DNA from: an uncultured Clostridia bacterium
Lineage (GTDB): Bacteria; Bacillota; Clostridia; Oscillospirales; CAG-272
Assembly: GCA_944384525.1 (NCBI GenBank)
Contig: CALWTR010000012.1
Coordinates: 1-35,658, forward strand
Reading direction: 5' to 3'
Length of the DNA stretch: 35,658 nt
The notes under the pieces were generated by a model. That model was not told the origin of the DNA. It made no database searches and saw only the letters and a list, made by a program, of their open reading frames with translations. Of this stretch, positions 35,089 to 35,658 are shown piece by piece (within the stretch, counting starts at the first letter, position 1; every line of letters begins with the position of its first letter). A program made the translations under genes and the position numbers.

Positions 35089-35548
35089 TATTCCGACGAC
35101 TTTCAGGGGCGTTTTTTGAAAAATGCAGTCGGATAAATATTTTCAGCAGGACCGGTACGTCAATATCTCTTTTCGGCCGGTCCCAATTCAAAGTCGGATT
35201 TTATAACAGAGTTTTGCCGTTATAAATATGTCTCTTTTCTGCCGGTCCCAATGCAAAGTTGGCTTTTATAACAGATTTTTGCTGTTATAAATATGTTTTT
35301 TTAAAAATTGTTTCCAAAATTTGTTTTCAGAATTGATATAAGGCTGCTTTTACTGATTCGGTCACCGGTCTAACATTTGGTCGCTATAGAAACGTTCAAA
35401 ATAAAAGCACACGATCCGGATATGATTTGATTTTACGTACATAAAACCGGGTTTTGACGTTTTGTTCCAGTCATGCATATGCGCGGCACAGAACAAATTG
35501 TGCGGAGGGGAATATCCTGTAATATAGCTAAAAAAGGAGATTTCCTCT
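35089..35548. other. 460-bp gene-free region upstream of murA
   Basis: It contains the 65-nt tandem repeat (35166-35295) and otherwise AT-rich sequence. Candidate promoter pieces (TTGACG near 35454; TAATAT near 35520) do not form a convincing pair. A leftward 85-codon frame at 35362-35619 runs across the murA start and has no coding character. Confidence 0.5.
35166..35295. repeat. 65-nt tandem repeat (2 copies) with nested palindromes
   Basis: Copy 1 is 35166-35230 and copy 2 is 35231-35295; they match at 59 of 65 positions with no gap. Each has a CCGGTCCCAA block and an inverted repeat: TTTATAAC / GTTATAAA in copy 1 (35200-35226) and an improved TTTATAACAG / CTGTTATAAA with a 7-nt loop in copy 2 (35265-35291). 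Confidence 0.85.
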
Positions 35549-35658
35549 TTGACAATGAAAAGCATAACGGTAAACGGAGGCAGGAGGCTGAACGGCAGGG
35601 TGCGTGTCGGCGGCTCCAAGAATGCCTCTCTCCCGATACTGTTCGCGTCTTTGACGAC
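35549..35658 (+). CDS. murA: UDP-N-acetylglucosamine 1-carboxyvinyltransferase, N-terminal fragment
   Basis: The last 36 or so codons run off the window: MKSITVNGGRRLNGRVRVGG then SKNASLPILFASLTT. The G-SKNA-LPIL signature (Lys and Asn of the active site) and the leading I-x-V-x-GG-x-x-L-x-G strand are those of MurA, the first committed enzyme of peptidoglycan synthesis. AAGGAGA at 35534-35540 lies 8 nt from TTG 35549 and 14 nt from ATG 35555, so the true start may be the TTG. The close relative AroA (EPSP synthase) is less likely because of the SKNASLPIL motif. Confidence 0.88.
   Translation, partial: MTMKSITVNGGRRLNGRVRVGGSKNASLPILFASLT

Noticed and set aside
35166..35295. Possible CRISPR array
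   Set aside because: The two 65-nt units are directly adjacent with no unique spacers, and no cas gene is present.
35362..35619. Leftward 85-codon ORF near the window end
   Set aside because: It overlaps the murA start in antisense, has no recognisable domain and lies in AT-rich spacer.

Overview
The window reads as a chromosomal segment of a Gram-positive, anaerobic, probably spore-forming member of class Clostridia (Bacillota), most likely an uncultured gut or rumen-type lineage. The pointers are two T-box leaders, consensus sigma-A promoters with 16-18 bp spacers, a CotF-type spore coat protein, an oxygen-sensitive radical-SAM sulfatase maturase, PlsY, archaeal-type short LeuC/LeuD, and many TGATG or ATGA start/stop overlaps. 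Nearly everything is ordinary core metabolism. I see no prophage, transposase, CRISPR array or secretion island.

Layout. 1-2740 (+): end of a HAD phosphatase gene, then a VTC-domain polyphosphate polymerase overlapping a DUF4956 membrane protein, then a CotF/ferritin-like coat gene. 2770-5500 (-): a cysteine-type sulfatase and its anaerobic maturase with their own promoter. 5490-18950 (-): a 13-kb branched-chain amino-acid block, leuA-ilvB-ilvN-ilvC-ilvD-leuC-leuD-leuB-(DUF815 ATPase)-ilvA-ridA. It is read from one sigma-A promoter through a leucine (CUC) T-box and ends at a clear terminator. It supplies every dedicated step for Ile, Val and Leu except the transaminase. 19080-21056 (+): purine-nucleoside phosphorylase and phosphopentomutase (deoD-deoB). 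21065-23080 (+): an alanine (GCA) T-box ahead of an Lrp/AsnC regulator and an aminotransferase, matching the alaR-alaT arrangement. 23475-26985 (-): a cytidylate-kinase-like protein with an extra C-terminal domain, then argS and yebC, from a perfect consensus promoter. 27019-28470 (-): a MATE transporter. 28550-30020 (+): a small lipoprotein and a Gfo/Idh/MocA oxidoreductase. 30083-31206 (-): tRNA-Arg(CCG) and a short QueG-like iron-sulfur protein. 31244-35088 (+): plsY, a Methyltransf_32-type methyltransferase, tsaE, tsaB and an rpiB-like isomerase. 35090-35548: a gene-free stretch with a 65-nt tandem repeat carrying nested palindromes. 35549-end (+): the start of murA.

How the parts fit. 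Amino-acid supply is the theme of the middle: two T-boxes sense uncharged tRNA-Leu and tRNA-Ala and gate the matching biosynthetic genes, and RidA would remove the reactive enamine made by IlvA. The sulfatase and maturase form a self-contained cassette. tsaE/tsaB, argS, the tRNA gene, yebC and plsY are housekeeping genes.

No obviously new multi-gene system is visible. The best leads for something undescribed are the kinase with its ParB-like tail, the 65-nt palindromic tandem repeat before murA, the phased A-tracts at the alaT/yebC junction, the unusual T-box core of the alanine leader, and a hairpin between the Shine-Dalgarno sequence and start codon of ilvD. All function calls come from reading the sequence; no database search was run.
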